Assembly: GCF_040869045.1 (NCBI RefSeq)
Contig: NC_090322.1
Location: 270,594,662-270,658,661, forward strand
Source of the DNA: Eurosta solidaginis
Taxonomy: Eukaryota > Arthropoda > Insecta > Diptera > Tephritidae
Length of the DNA stretch: 64,000 bases
Direction: 5' to 3'
The translations under genes and the position numbers were made by a program. A model generated the notes under the pieces. It made no database searches. It saw only the letters and a list, made by a program, of their open reading frames with translations, and was not told the origin of the DNA. This document shows, one piece after another, positions 21,526 through 32,214 of this stretch (the stretch's first letter is position 1; each line of letters opens with the position of its first letter).

Positions 21526-22972
21526 TATAACTTTCATGAAATGGTATATTAATTTCGTCACGAAACCCAAAATTGTAAGTCCTTAAAGGAAAGTAGATAG
21601 ACACACCATTAAGTATACCGAAATAATCAGGATGAAGAGCTGAGTTGATTTAGCCATGTCCGTCTGTCTGTTTGTATGCAAACTAGTCCCTCAATTTTTG
21701 AGATATCTTGATAAAATTTGGTGAGCGGGTGTATTGGGGTGTCCGATTAGACATTTGTCGAAACCGGCCGGATCGGACCACTATAGCATATGTCCTCCAT
21801 ACAACCGATTTTTCAGAAAAAGAGGATTTTTGTCATATCTTACTCAATTTAACAGATTGAAGCTTCAAACTTCACAATATAATTTCGTATATTGCACATA
21901 TTGTTGCCTGAAAAAATTGATGAGATCGGTCGTATATATAGTATATATCCCCCACAACCGATTGTTCAGATAAGAAACTTTTCGTAATTAGTGCCCTATT
22001 TTAAGAGCTATAGTCTTCAAATTTCAACAAAAGCTTACATATATAGCATATATTGTTGTCTAAAAAAATCATAGAGATCGGTTGTATATATAGTATATAT
22101 CTCATACAACCGATTTTTCAGATAAGAAACTTTTCGTAATTTCTACCCCACTTTAACAGCTATAAGCTTCAAATTTCGCCGAATGCTTACGCATATAGCA
22201 TATATTGTTGTCTGAAAAAATCATAGAGATCGGTTGTATATATAGTATATATCTCATACAACCGATTGATCAGATAAGAAACTTTGCGCAATTTCTGCCC
22301 CGTTTTAACAGCTAGAAACTTCAAATTTTATCAAATGCTTACGTGTATAACATATATTGTTGTCTGAAAAAATCATAGAGATCGGTGGTATATATATTAT
22401 ATACCCCATACAAACTGTAATTTTTGCCCCTTTTTTACGGCTGGAAGCTTCAAAATTCATCAAGTTTCATCAAATAGTTACGCTTATGTCATATATTGTT
22501 GAAATACGTGATTCGTAGTCATAGTTTTCACACGCCGACCACAAAAAACCTGAAACTTTGCATCCTCACACAAAGTACCTACCTGTTTTTTATTTTATAT
22601 TTATCTTAAAAATCGTTTAGGTATATAGATCTGTTCACTATATATTTCTTATCTTATACATCCGATTATTCGGAGATTTCGAACGGGATAAGATTATTGT
22701 TCAGCCCCATTGTTGAAATAATAACTTGGAATTTTAAGTTCAATATTTCATATTGAGAACATATTTCTAATAATTAGAATGAATAAGACATATTACATGT
22801 ATTGAAGAGTTAACTATATGTACACATCAATTTTATCTTTTAGTCCTCATTAAATCGTTGAACTAAGAAGTGCTTTTCCTTTATTGTACCGGACATTCAC
22901 GCAAGTATACAAATCCACTTCCAATTCCTACCAACACCCAGTCATGAAGTCCCGTTCTTACTTGTTTTATAT
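21526..22972 (+). mobile_element. DINE-1-like Helentron, family B, copy 2
   Basis: It has the same architecture as 16838-17806: CTTTCATGAAATGGTATATT at the left, a shorter GTCY run (GTCCGTCTGTCTG) near 21658-21671, and the shared sentence CAAACTAGTCCCTCAA. About five central ~152-bp units are marked by ATACAACCGATT at 21799, 21952, 22104, 22256 and 22408. The 3' portion shares GGGATAAGATTATTGTTCAG with copy 1, then about 230 bp of extra sequence follow, then TCATGAAGTCCCGTTCTTACTTGTTTT. The hairpin seen in copy 1 is not preserved here, so this copy is likely dead. Confidence 0.78.
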
Positions 22973-22974
22973 TA

Positions 22975-24170
22975 ACTAAGTTTCATTTAACTGAGTGTCA
23001 TATTAACGCAAACAGCCAATGGAGTAGAAGGACCATATATGACACAAAATCAATAAGTGCTGCGTATACAAAGCTACTGCATCACCTACACAGCTTGAAT
23101 TGACAAAATTTCCAAATTGATATATTGAAGTGACATTATCTCAACTCAACATGTTCTATGTTATATCTTAAATTCCGCACTGCACTCGCACTACTAAAGA
23201 ATATTTATTGATCCAGTTTTTAAACTATTTAAGAGTAGTTTTGCATACTATGTTGTCTTACTTTTGACAAAGCTATGGCATTCCAATCTTTGCTTGAAAT
23301 TTTATCTGATCTTTAAAAATGAAGCACTGTTAAGTTACTTTGTTGACTTATCTATTTGTGTTTTTATAAGGTATTCAGACGATTCCTAAGGTCTTCAATT
23401 CACCGTATGTGCTTTGTGCTTATCAGTTTTTATATCAGTTTTTATAATGGAAATCATGGAAAAAAGACTTTGCAACAAAAACTGTACTTTGTGAATTGAC
23501 AAAATACCTTACTTAAATTTTATATCAACAACATTAGTTAGTTTGCTATACAATTTTCACTCTAGAAGAAGTGAACGCTTCTATATAAAATAAAAATAAA
23601 ATAAATTATGCTCACCCGCTGTGAGCACATGACCATTCTATGCTTTATCATTTATAAAACAAGCGATTTCCTATAGCCGGAAGCAATTTATCATTTTCCG
23701 TTTGACACTAAGATAAACAGTAAATTTGTGTCTATTGTAACAAAGATTAAAGATCAATAAGATAGTCCATTGCTGTGCAGGCGAATTGTCTTAGGGAAGC
23801 AAACATTTGGTATTATGCGAAAAACGGATAGTGGCGTCAGAGTCCACCTAAACTTATGTGGGTTGATTAAGTTGAAAAGAAACAATATACACACTCAACA
23901 TACATAAATTTATATGGTCATATATTAATACATATCTCTGTAACTTTTATAGTTGATGCATCAAATGATTAAATAATTTTTTTTTGCAAAAAATAATGTT
24001 GATAGAGTTTTTTATGTAATAGATCAATACAGCTGGCATCATCAATAATAGCTTAGGAGATACAAAGTTATTTCGCTTGAATGGATAAGATGAAAACTGT
24101 TGCAGATCTGTGTGCAGAAATTCTTGATTTGGAAAATTGGCTTAGTGACAAAATATTGTTTTAGTTAAAA
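22975..24170. other. Unassigned AT-rich DNA
   Basis: No gene or classified repeat recognised. Short chance frames only. Confidence 0.4.
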
Positions 24171-24179
24171 CGCCTTTAA

Positions 24180-25600
24180 ATGAAAAAAAAAAAATTAGAG
24201 ACAGAAAAGCATGAGTATCCTGTAAAAATGGACCTGGTAACCGATGTCCAGAACAGGCTTAGATTATGGAAGAAACACTTCTCTGTACACCTTAATAGAG
24301 AGAGAGATGAAACGCCCAGGCAAGATGATAAACCCAACCCGCAATCGATGGTGGTGGAATTAATGTCCTCTCACATGATAATGGCGCAGTAAGAATAGCG
24401 ATAATCAGACTAAAACAAAAAGGCTGCAAGCGCCGATAAACTACCTGCGGAGCTATTTAAATACCGCCACGAGGACTTGAAAAGACACATGCATCAGCTT
24501 ATATGGAAAATATGGTCGAACAAGTGCATGCCGGCGATTGTAATCTCAGTGGACTTTTCCCAGTCCACAAGAAGGAAGATCCTACAAACTGCGCCAATTA
24601 TCGCGGAATCAGCATTCTTAATATCGCATATAAAGTTCTGTCAAGCGTATTTTGTAAAAGGCTAACGCCGTTCGTGAATCGGCTTATTGGATCTTACCAG
24701 TGCAGTTTCAGATCTATTAAATCTACCATCGACCAGTTTTTTATGCGCCAAATTTTGTAACCAAAAACCCGCATAAAATAATCGACACATATCACCCCTT
24801 CGTCCATTTTAAAGCCGCCTTGGACAGCACGAAAAGGAGTTGCCTATATGCCGCTATATTTAAATTTAGTTTCCATGCAAGAATTTGGAAGAACCTTACC
24901 GAGCCATTCCAAACTAAACTAGTTTTCAAACAGGGTGGCCCCTACAGTGTGATTTCTTTAATTTGATGCTAAAGAAAATAATACAAACTGCACAATTTAA
25001 TCGCCCTGGAACATTTTTCGTATGTTGGCGTCATTGATAAAATCGGCCTGAACACTCCACACCGGCAAGAAAAGCGGAGAAAATAGTTCGATGATGAATG
25101 AGTACAAAACGAAGTTGCAACTTATGGCAGCCATAATTTCGAAAACGTAAAAAACTTCGTTTATTTGGGAACCAGCATTAACAAAAACAACAACATCAGC
25201 CCCGAAACCAGTGAATAATCACCCTCGCCAATAAATGCTACTTTGGACTAGATGAAAAGTAAAGTACTCTCTCGGCAATCGAAAATGAAACGAAAAAAAC
25301 CTCTACGCGTTGGCGACGGCGAGTACCGTAGAATATTTAACGATCAACTGTACGAGGTTTACATAGTTCAGCGAAATTAAACGCAGCCTCTATGCTGGCT
25401 AGGCCATGTTATGCGAATGGAGGATTCCGCTTCAGCTAAAAAAGTATATATTTTTTGGCTTCCGTCTATATAAGCAGAAAGAAGGCGTTCCCACTTAGCT
25501 CGAAAGACCAGTGCCAACGAAGAAGCAACTGGTGCGCCTTGTGGGATGGTTTGACCGATTTCACAATTGAGCGAGATTAAATAAGTAAGTAATTTTTGAT
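24180..25600 (+). pseudogene. Decayed LINE ORF2 (endonuclease/reverse transcriptase type)
   Basis: Several frames together follow the order of a non-LTR retrotransposon polymerase. First comes a pre-RT segment with NRLRLWKKHFSVHLN (24.25 kb). Next is an RT entry block with HKKEDPTNCANYRG and ISILNIAYKVLSS, then KSTIDQFFMRQIL (24.55-24.76 kb). Late positions have FVYLGTSINKNNNISPE near 25.15 kb and CWLGHVMRMEDSASAKKV near 25.39 kb. The central RT palm with its YxDD box is deleted or unrecognisable. Frameshifts and stops are frequent. This lineage is often labelled endonuclease-reverse transcriptase in insect annotations; I do not assign a clade. The element ends near an AATAAGTAAGTAA stretch at 25580. 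Confidence 0.82.
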
Positions 25601-27083
25601 TACTTTATGATTTTCTTAAGATCGTTCTTTTGTAGATTATTTATTCATTTATTACAGTCTATGTAGACTTACAAATCAGCTCTCGATCATATCAAGACAA
25701 TTTACGGATAATTTTGAGATTGCTTACGAAATAGAGTCTTTACTATTAACTTGCTGTTTTAGAACTATTTTTGGTTAGTTTGAAGACGGGTCGGGATAAT
25801 TTTGAAGTAATTTTCCATAATTTAGGGACTAGCGCAGTATCATTTCCAAATTCATTTAATGATCGTTCTGGTATTTTTGGGAATAGTTTCAGAGAAACAC
25901 GTTCAGGTTCTGTTTACGATTTAGTGATGATGGTAAGGAAAACGAAATTATTCAGTATTGTTTTTGAAATAATTTTTAAACCATTTCAGGATTATTTTTA
26001 GGTTCATTTCAGAATTTTTTATTATTTCGGAAGTTTTCCAAATTTTGGAACTGTTTTATGCGTTTTTTTGGGAAAAAAGTTGAGTTTCCCGTTATTTTTC
26101 TAGGTCTCTGAAAGAGTGGCACCAATGTTAAGGTTAGTATATTGTTAAAAAATATATCCTTCATTTATAGTTAACTCACTTTACTATAAACAAAATGAGC
26201 TAAGTACAACTTTTGCAGTAAATACATATGCAGTAAATGTGAACACACCGCCCTAGTACAGAAAATTCATTTTTATAGTGGAATGCGGGTTGTTTTCGCG
26301 TTGATTCACTTAACATTCAAAAATCAAAGCTTTTTCAAAAACATCTCTTTCATTTTATGTAACTGAGTATTTTTGAGACTCAACACATTGGCATCGGCCT
26401 GTTTGTTTAAGTGACTGATATTATAATATAAACCAATATGACAGAGCTTACTCAAGTCGCACGTCATCCAACTGCCACCATTTTGTAACATTCGGTTGAC
26501 GCCGAAATATTGAATATGTAGAAAACGTCACGGGGCTACTACCCTACATACAACACCTAAACAACCCCTCAGTCGATCCTAATTAGGTGATGAATATATC
26601 ATAGGAACCATGCGATGCTAGCAGAATCGGCAAATTTTGTGCAGTGTCAACCTGGCGTAAGTTTACAATGAGCCCGCTGACACCACCCAATTCAGTCAAG
26701 TGCGCGAATTAAAAAATTGTTGTAATAGTTGATTTAATAAAGTTGTTTATTTTGCTTCATCATAATAATACCCCATAAAAGAGCATCGGCTTACACGCAG
26801 CACATACCCTGGAAAAGGGCACCCAGCAGTCACCAAGTAACACATCTCCATACATATGTTATGGTATCCAATAATGAAAAGCTACAAATTTAATAGATTC
26901 GAGTCTGACAAATCATAGGAAAACTGCAACTGGAACTGAAACCCAAAATCACTATGAAACTAAGAACGAGACCGCTACTAATTTTGAAGAACCTAAAATG
27001 GATCCGAAGTACTTTAAATTGGCGTGGCTCCTAGAAAAATTCGAAAAGTGATTGTTAAAAAACACCAATTTTCGGTCTTATAA
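25600..27083. other. Unassigned DNA, with a low-confidence GGG-ATT-rich stretch
   Basis: Between 25690 and 26110 the plus strand has spaced words such as GGGATAATTTTGAAG, GGGACTAG and CATTTCAGGATTATTTTTAGG, similar in rhythm to the reverse strand of the 100/89-bp satellite at 6.3-14.8 kb but far more diverged. The remainder shows no gene. A segment at 26700-26750 ends in AATAAAGTTGTTTATTTTG, which could be an old polyadenylation or LTR-like end, but no partner was found. Confidence 0.3.
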
Positions 27084-27112
27084 GCGGAGCACGCTACCAT
27101 CACACCACATCC
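27084..27112 (-). mobile_element. SINE head fragment
   Basis: On the minus strand this short piece reads GTGGTGTGATGGTAGCGTGC followed by TCCGCTTATAAG, matching the A-box head of the SINE at 36650. The B box and body are absent, so it is either a tiny remnant or a chance match. The length and the exact GATGGTAGCGTGCTCCGC core favour a remnant. Confidence 0.5.
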
Positions 27113-28019
27113 ACCGCTCCTTCTTTTACAAACCCAAATAAATAATTGCGCTTAAAATACCTATACACAAGTCCAAATGATTTAAAATGGGACACTAAGA
27201 GTACAGCATTTTGTATACAACTTGAAGCATTTGTTATTTGTTAACATTTTTGGAATGTAAATGAACTTAAATGCCAGCATTCAGTATCACAAATACCAAA
27301 CGTCAGAGCACGTAAGAAAAAATACGAACAAAACAAAAAAAAAAATGCAAATCAAAAAACACTGCAGCAAATGTTGCACGTTGCCGAAATGCGATTTGTG
27401 GTGATTTATGTACGCTTCAAGTTAGATTATGGATTCTCACTGACTAACACAACACCTGATTTACTGTACAAATACTTTGGGGTAGTGCAGCATCATGCAG
27501 TGGGCGATATAGTGGAGGGGTATGGTAACATTAGCTGCAGCAAACGAAAATTTAACCTGAATATAAAAATCATGATTGAAGGACATAAAGGCATTATATG
27601 ACATTTATATGAGCATTTGCATTTGTATAAGTGTTTGCTAAAGTTGTTGCATATTTTGGATTTTTGTGCAAACTTGTTGTTATTATTCTTTCTCTTGTTG
27701 GTAACGTTTTGTTGTAGCAACTCATGGACATTGGAAAGCTGAAATATTTTGCAGTTAAATTTTACTAAGCTATGCGATTTGTTACTAGTGATGATAAAGT
27801 GATTGTTGTTGATGTAGTTGCTGTTGGTTCCATATTCACCAAACTGGTTGCCGTTTAAAATTTTCCTCAGAAAAAATATCGGTTTATGAAAATTCTTCTA
27901 GATACACTCTTACATGCTTTTATGTGAGTTTAACTTAGTCGATGTAAATTGCGAAATATTTTTGCTTGCCTAAGCCATGTTGTATGTATGTAAAAATATT
28001 TTTAATTGGATTACCATTA
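27113..28019. other. Unassigned DNA
   Basis: No gene, RNA or repeat recognised. An open frame at 27371-27601 has no recognisable motif. Confidence 0.4.
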
Positions 28020-28255
28020 TTAAGAGTGATACAGCTGTCAGATCTAGAAGCAGCAAGTGGCTTAAGTCCTAGGAAGCCTCTAGTATTTGCCAAGAGGACG
28101 GAGTTATTTTATAACATAGGTCCTGGTTTTTGATAGGGTTTTTCAGTTTGGTCGTTAAAACAAACTTCTGGTAACACTACGGACTCAATCAGTCTATGTG
28201 AAGTCCTCATGGACCGGCCAGTTCAACCTACCTACCTACCATTATTTTTTATACT
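28020..28255 (+). mobile_element. LINE 3' end, 5'-truncated
   Basis: This segment shares its order of words with 42400-42600: GGAGTTATTTTATAAC, TAGGTCCTGGT, GGG-TTTTTCAGTTTGG, AACTTCTGGTAACACTA, and a closing CCAGTTCAACCTACC with CTACCTACC repeats. At 42.4 kb the same words follow a recognisable RNase H and zinc-knuckle-like end of a LINE. A short 3' end with a simple-repeat tail is the usual result of target-primed reverse transcription that stopped early. Confidence 0.65.
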
Positions 28256-28276
28256 TTCATTTAATATTTAATTCTT

Positions 28277-28745
28277 TTGGTAAAACATGAAAGGCAAATT
28301 TGTAGAACTTTTGTTGGTGTACAAGCTATCCACGTATCCGATAATACGCTCACAGTTACCTCTAAAGCAACTACATGGCTATATAAATGGCTAATATGCT
28401 ACTCGTCTCGGGTATGGTCGCTGAGCTTGGGGGAAATTGAAGGCCTAACCAGGCGCCGCGCTCAGAACTGTCAAGGGCCATCATCTACACAATAATACTG
28501 GAATACTCCCCGTACAAGGGTAAAACGAAGTGCTGGGTACACAATTCCTCTTACATACTCAGAAACATGGGCATCCCAGCAAACTATTAGTTGATGGGGT
28601 CCCGCCTTCCAGTGATATAATAGAGCATCCTCGAAAGTACTATAAACTGGTCCATCACAGTAGGATTCAGCCGGTAGAGCCAGATGATCTTAAAATACCC
28701 TCAGCGTTATGCAAAAGAGTTGGCAAAATCTTATACCGATAAATG
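28277..28745 (+). pseudogene. LINE polymerase C-terminal fragment (probable)
   Basis: A frame with few stops reads TQFLLHTQKHGHPSKLLVDG, then VPPSSDIIEHPRKYY, resembling the linker after the reverse transcriptase in fly I/R1-like LINEs (a QFLL-T--HPN-LL-PPP-R pattern known to me from such elements). Upstream, NTLTVTSKATTWLYK and RRRAQNCQGP may belong to the same reading with shifts. I cannot see the catalytic domains. Clade and even class are uncertain. Confidence 0.45.
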
Positions 28746-28885
28746 CCCGGCGAAGCCCGTTCCCACAGTCCTATAGCAGAAATTCACTTCAACTTATCCA
28801 GAAACAACTCCAACATACGCAATGTATGTCGAGCACGTAATGTGTCTCTGTATGACAATAACTGGATTAACAAATGTAATATAGG

Positions 28886-29205
28886 ATTCAAGGGGTTTGT
28901 TTAGCGCAACCCTCTCAAGGGGTTTCCGGCGCAATATATAGCTTCTCCAACCCAATTGTCAACCTCACCTACCCGCGGCGAATCCTGTTTCATTAACAGA
29001 CGAGGCTCTGGCGACCCCAAGCTCCTCAGGGGAGGGAAGGCCTTGAAGGTTTAATGTGGCCATATAAATAGTTCCCGAGATAATCGGGCTAGTACCTTAA
29101 TGGTGCTTTTTTACCGGAACGTACCGGATCTGTAACCGACAAAGGACCATCAACATCGATAACACTCCCCAAAACCTTCGGGGAGTGTCTTTGTCGTTAA
29201 CACAA
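28886..29205 (+). mobile_element. Dispersed repeat with a CTCCCC hairpin and CAA tail
   Basis: The segment contains TTCAAGGGG, AGCGCAACCCTCTCAAGGGG, GCGCAATATATAGCTTCTCC, GTCAACCTCACC, CCGCGGCGAATCCTGTTTC, GACGAGGCTCTGGCGACCCC, TTCCCGAGAT-A-TCGGGCTAGT, CGTACCGGATCTGTA and CATCAACATCGATA. It closes with a hairpin, ACACTCCCC-AAAACCTT-CGGGGAGTGT, near 29163-29188 and then ACAACAACAAAACCAA. A second copy lies at 58817-59060. I recall this as a common tephritid repeat; a LINE-like or SINE-like 3' end is likely because of the hairpin plus simple tail. Confidence 0.7.
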
Positions 29206-29209
29206 CAAC

Positions 29210-31850
29210 AAAACCAACACTTGCAATAAGAAACCAAAACCTCTTTAATATGTACGTATTAGAATTCCCCTTTGACTTTAGTGATAGGATTTTGATGAAG
29301 AAAATGATAAAGAAGAAAACTATGAAGATAGCACAATAACGAAATCGGTTTGTCTCCAAATCCACGCCAACTAAAGCATACATAAAAATCTAAGAGGTTT
29401 TACTATTTTTACGATTAACTTTAATTTTCTAAAGTCAAAAAGAATTAATGAGCTAATTAAGTATTATTACACATTTTAAGTAGAAGCGACTGCAAGCAAT
29501 CGGTAAAATAAAAGCGATTATAATGAAGTCATTAAAATAAATATAATAACACCAATAAAAATGCACAAATACCTATTTGTACAACAAACAAAAAAAATAA
29601 AAATAAAAACATAAGTTCCTACCAAATCGGGTTAAGGTGCAAATTATCAACTGAAATCGTTAAAACATAATAATGGCAGCTATTGAGGAAAGTAAAAATA
29701 AATATTTTTATCACACCAACTCGGTTCTAAATGGCCTCCAGCCGCCCCATAACCTTTGCGACACCTAAGCATTTTCATTTGTTGCCATGATTGTATTCAT
29801 AGTTTATATATATTGTTACAAATCGCTAGCTGAAATCTGCGACAGACAACCACTTATTGCTAACGATAGTTACAATAATAAAAACAAACAACAGCTAACA
29901 ACAGTACATGAGAGCAAATAAAAAAAAAGTAGCAAAGAGAGAAAGTCAATCCTCTGGCAATCAAAGTGCCAGTTAAACAACACAACAATAGCACAACACA
30001 CCTACACTCTTGCATTTGTGTTTGTAGCTGCATTCTATTGTACAACAAGATATTAAATCACTTATAAAAACCCAAAGGTAAAAAAAAATGTTTGTTTGAA
30101 ACATCATGCCAATATGTTAGTATGTCTCTACACATATGAGGTATCTCTCATATACGTATGTGTGCGAAATGAATTCTAGTTTAGTTCCGTGCTGGCGATT
30201 GCTGCTCCACCTGAGCTCTTGTCAGAAAAGTGCACCTCATTCGATGTATCTATTTTTGTTTTCATTTTATTGTTATATTCGATACAAATATACAAACCAT
30301 TTTATATTACATAAGTGAACAAAGCATTTCTGTATGTACATATGTGTGTTTGTTTAGCTTTATGGATGTTGCAAATTGATGTGTGGCACGTGTGCTTATC
30401 GCTGGCGTCTGCACTTTTCCCATACATTGCAGGTGACTGACTGGCTGTCTGTGTGAATGCATAATTGAATGTATGTTTGATTTTGTGTCTGCGTGTGTGT
30501 GTGGCTTGTTGGTTATAGCGAAAATCAATGCAAATTTAAATTTTTTTCTTTCATTTGCAGCTTCCAATAGAAACATCGTTTGCTTTCAACACAAAATTTA
30601 ATTGAATTAAAATGTTGTTGCACAAGCTGCAACTTTTTATCGTAAAAAAGTTGTTTTTCATGGGATTTCAAAGCAATTCCCAGGATTAGCAGATGAAATA
30701 ACTATTATGCGAATTGAAGCTGCTCTTTTACAGTTTTAGAACAAAAAACTAAAGTAATTTGTTTCGAGACACTTTTTGTGGTACTGAGAGGTATGCATGT
30801 ACCAGGGTGGAAGATGTACGATGCGTTCTAAATGCAAAAGTGATGAAGCAAATATTGTTCTATGAAAGAAACTTGCAAGCGTTTTTTATATCTCTTTATA
30901 TAGTTTTACATATTTATTTATTTTAAGTGTACACTTTTTTATATTTTTAGTAATGCAAATAAATTTATTGGAAGTTGGATTTAATTAATGTATAAAAGTG
31001 TTCATCTCTAAAAAGTTTTGAAACTTAAGCGTAAATATAAGGAAGTGGCTGCAGATCTGGAACATTTGTTTATTTTTTATTTCAGAATAAAGAAGAAGCA
31101 CAAAGGAGAGTAAAAAAAAAAAACCATTCGATTGCGACACTGTAAGTTGCTAATACTACATATGAAGTACCACAAGATCCCGTCATGTATTCAAATCAGT
31201 TTAATTTGATTTAAAAGCCAGATAGAGCTTTTTGTTATTCGAATAAAAACAATTTTTATTAAAAATACTATTGTTGCAGGTTTTAGAAGTGTAGTGCAAT
31301 TTTTTTGTTTGAGGATGGAGCCTTGTAATAGTCGGTAAAGTGCTAGAGTTCCATATCGAAGGCTGCGATGCTGGTTCCCAAGGCTGGTATTATAAAAACG
31401 TTAACAGCGGATGCTCGAATTGACAGACGGGCGGAAATGGTCCAATCAAAAATATTTTTGGACACTGATAACATTGCTTGACGGATGTTGATGTCTATTT
31501 AAACTCTTTTATCCCATTTCACACCAGAGTTATCCGATTAAACTGTAACACCTACACCTTCTAATTGGGTATACAAATGTTTGCTGATAGAGAATTTTAC
31601 TTTTCAAAACACATTTTGTTGCTGATAGAGAAATTTTCAAAATGTAAAATAATAACATTTGAGAAAGGCTTTAAAGCTGGCCATAATGTCAGATATGAAA
31701 GTCGAGTCAGAGATCATTTTACCATCTGAAACTCATTTTCGTTAAAATAGTTGATGTAATGAAGGACGATTGAATATAAACTGGCGAAAGGCCTTAGACG
31801 GTAAATTCAATGAACTATGTGAAATGTGTTGGAAAAATCTACCAAACAAT
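29210..31850. other. Unassigned AT-rich DNA, intron-like
   Basis: No exon or repeat recognised over 2.6 kb. GT-rich microsatellite-like stretches lie near 30330-30350 and 30490-30505. A weak tRNA-like phrase near 31330-31385 (GGTAAAGTGCTAGAG, later GGTTCCCAAGGC) falls short of A- and B-box consensus. Confidence 0.4.
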
Positions 31851-32130
31851 TTTTTTTTTGTAAAAATAAAATTAAAAAAATAAAGCAAAATAAAAAAAAA
31901 AATAACATGAAATGAAAAAATTTAAATAATAAAAATTTAAATTGTATTGAAAAAATAAGATGAAATAAAATAAAATAAAATAAAATAAAACAGAATAAAA
32001 AATAAAATAAAAAAGACCACAAAGAAGGAAAGAAAGGGAAAGGAATGTAAGCGAATTTAATGGAAATGATATAAAAGGAAAAAAAGAGAATAAAGAGAGA
32101 AAGGAAAAGAAAATAAGAAAAAGGCATAAA
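31850..32130. repeat. A-rich tract with (AAAAT)n microsatellite
   Basis: The plus strand is almost all A with scattered T and G. Positions about 31962-32010 are repeated AAAAT/AAATA units, followed by a purine-only GAAAGGAAA stretch. It lies right next to the Helentron terminus at 32131. Reverse-strand frames through it encode only phenylalanine, leucine and serine runs and are not genes. Confidence 0.8.
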
Positions 32131-32214
32131 AAAACAAGTAAGGAAGGCTAAGTTCGGGTGTAACCGAACATTACATACTCAGTTGAGAGCTGTGGAGACA
32201 AAGTAAGGGAAAAT

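Noticed and set aside
26700..26760. LTR end with polyadenylation signal
   Set aside because: No second LTR, primer-binding site or gag/pol remnant nearby.
31330..31385. tRNA-like head with GGTAAAGTGCTAGAG and GGTTCCCAAGGC
   Set aside because: Both boxes deviate from consensus and no other copy was seen.
31807..32127. 106-codon reverse frame rich in F and L
   Set aside because: Translation of the A-rich microsatellite tract.
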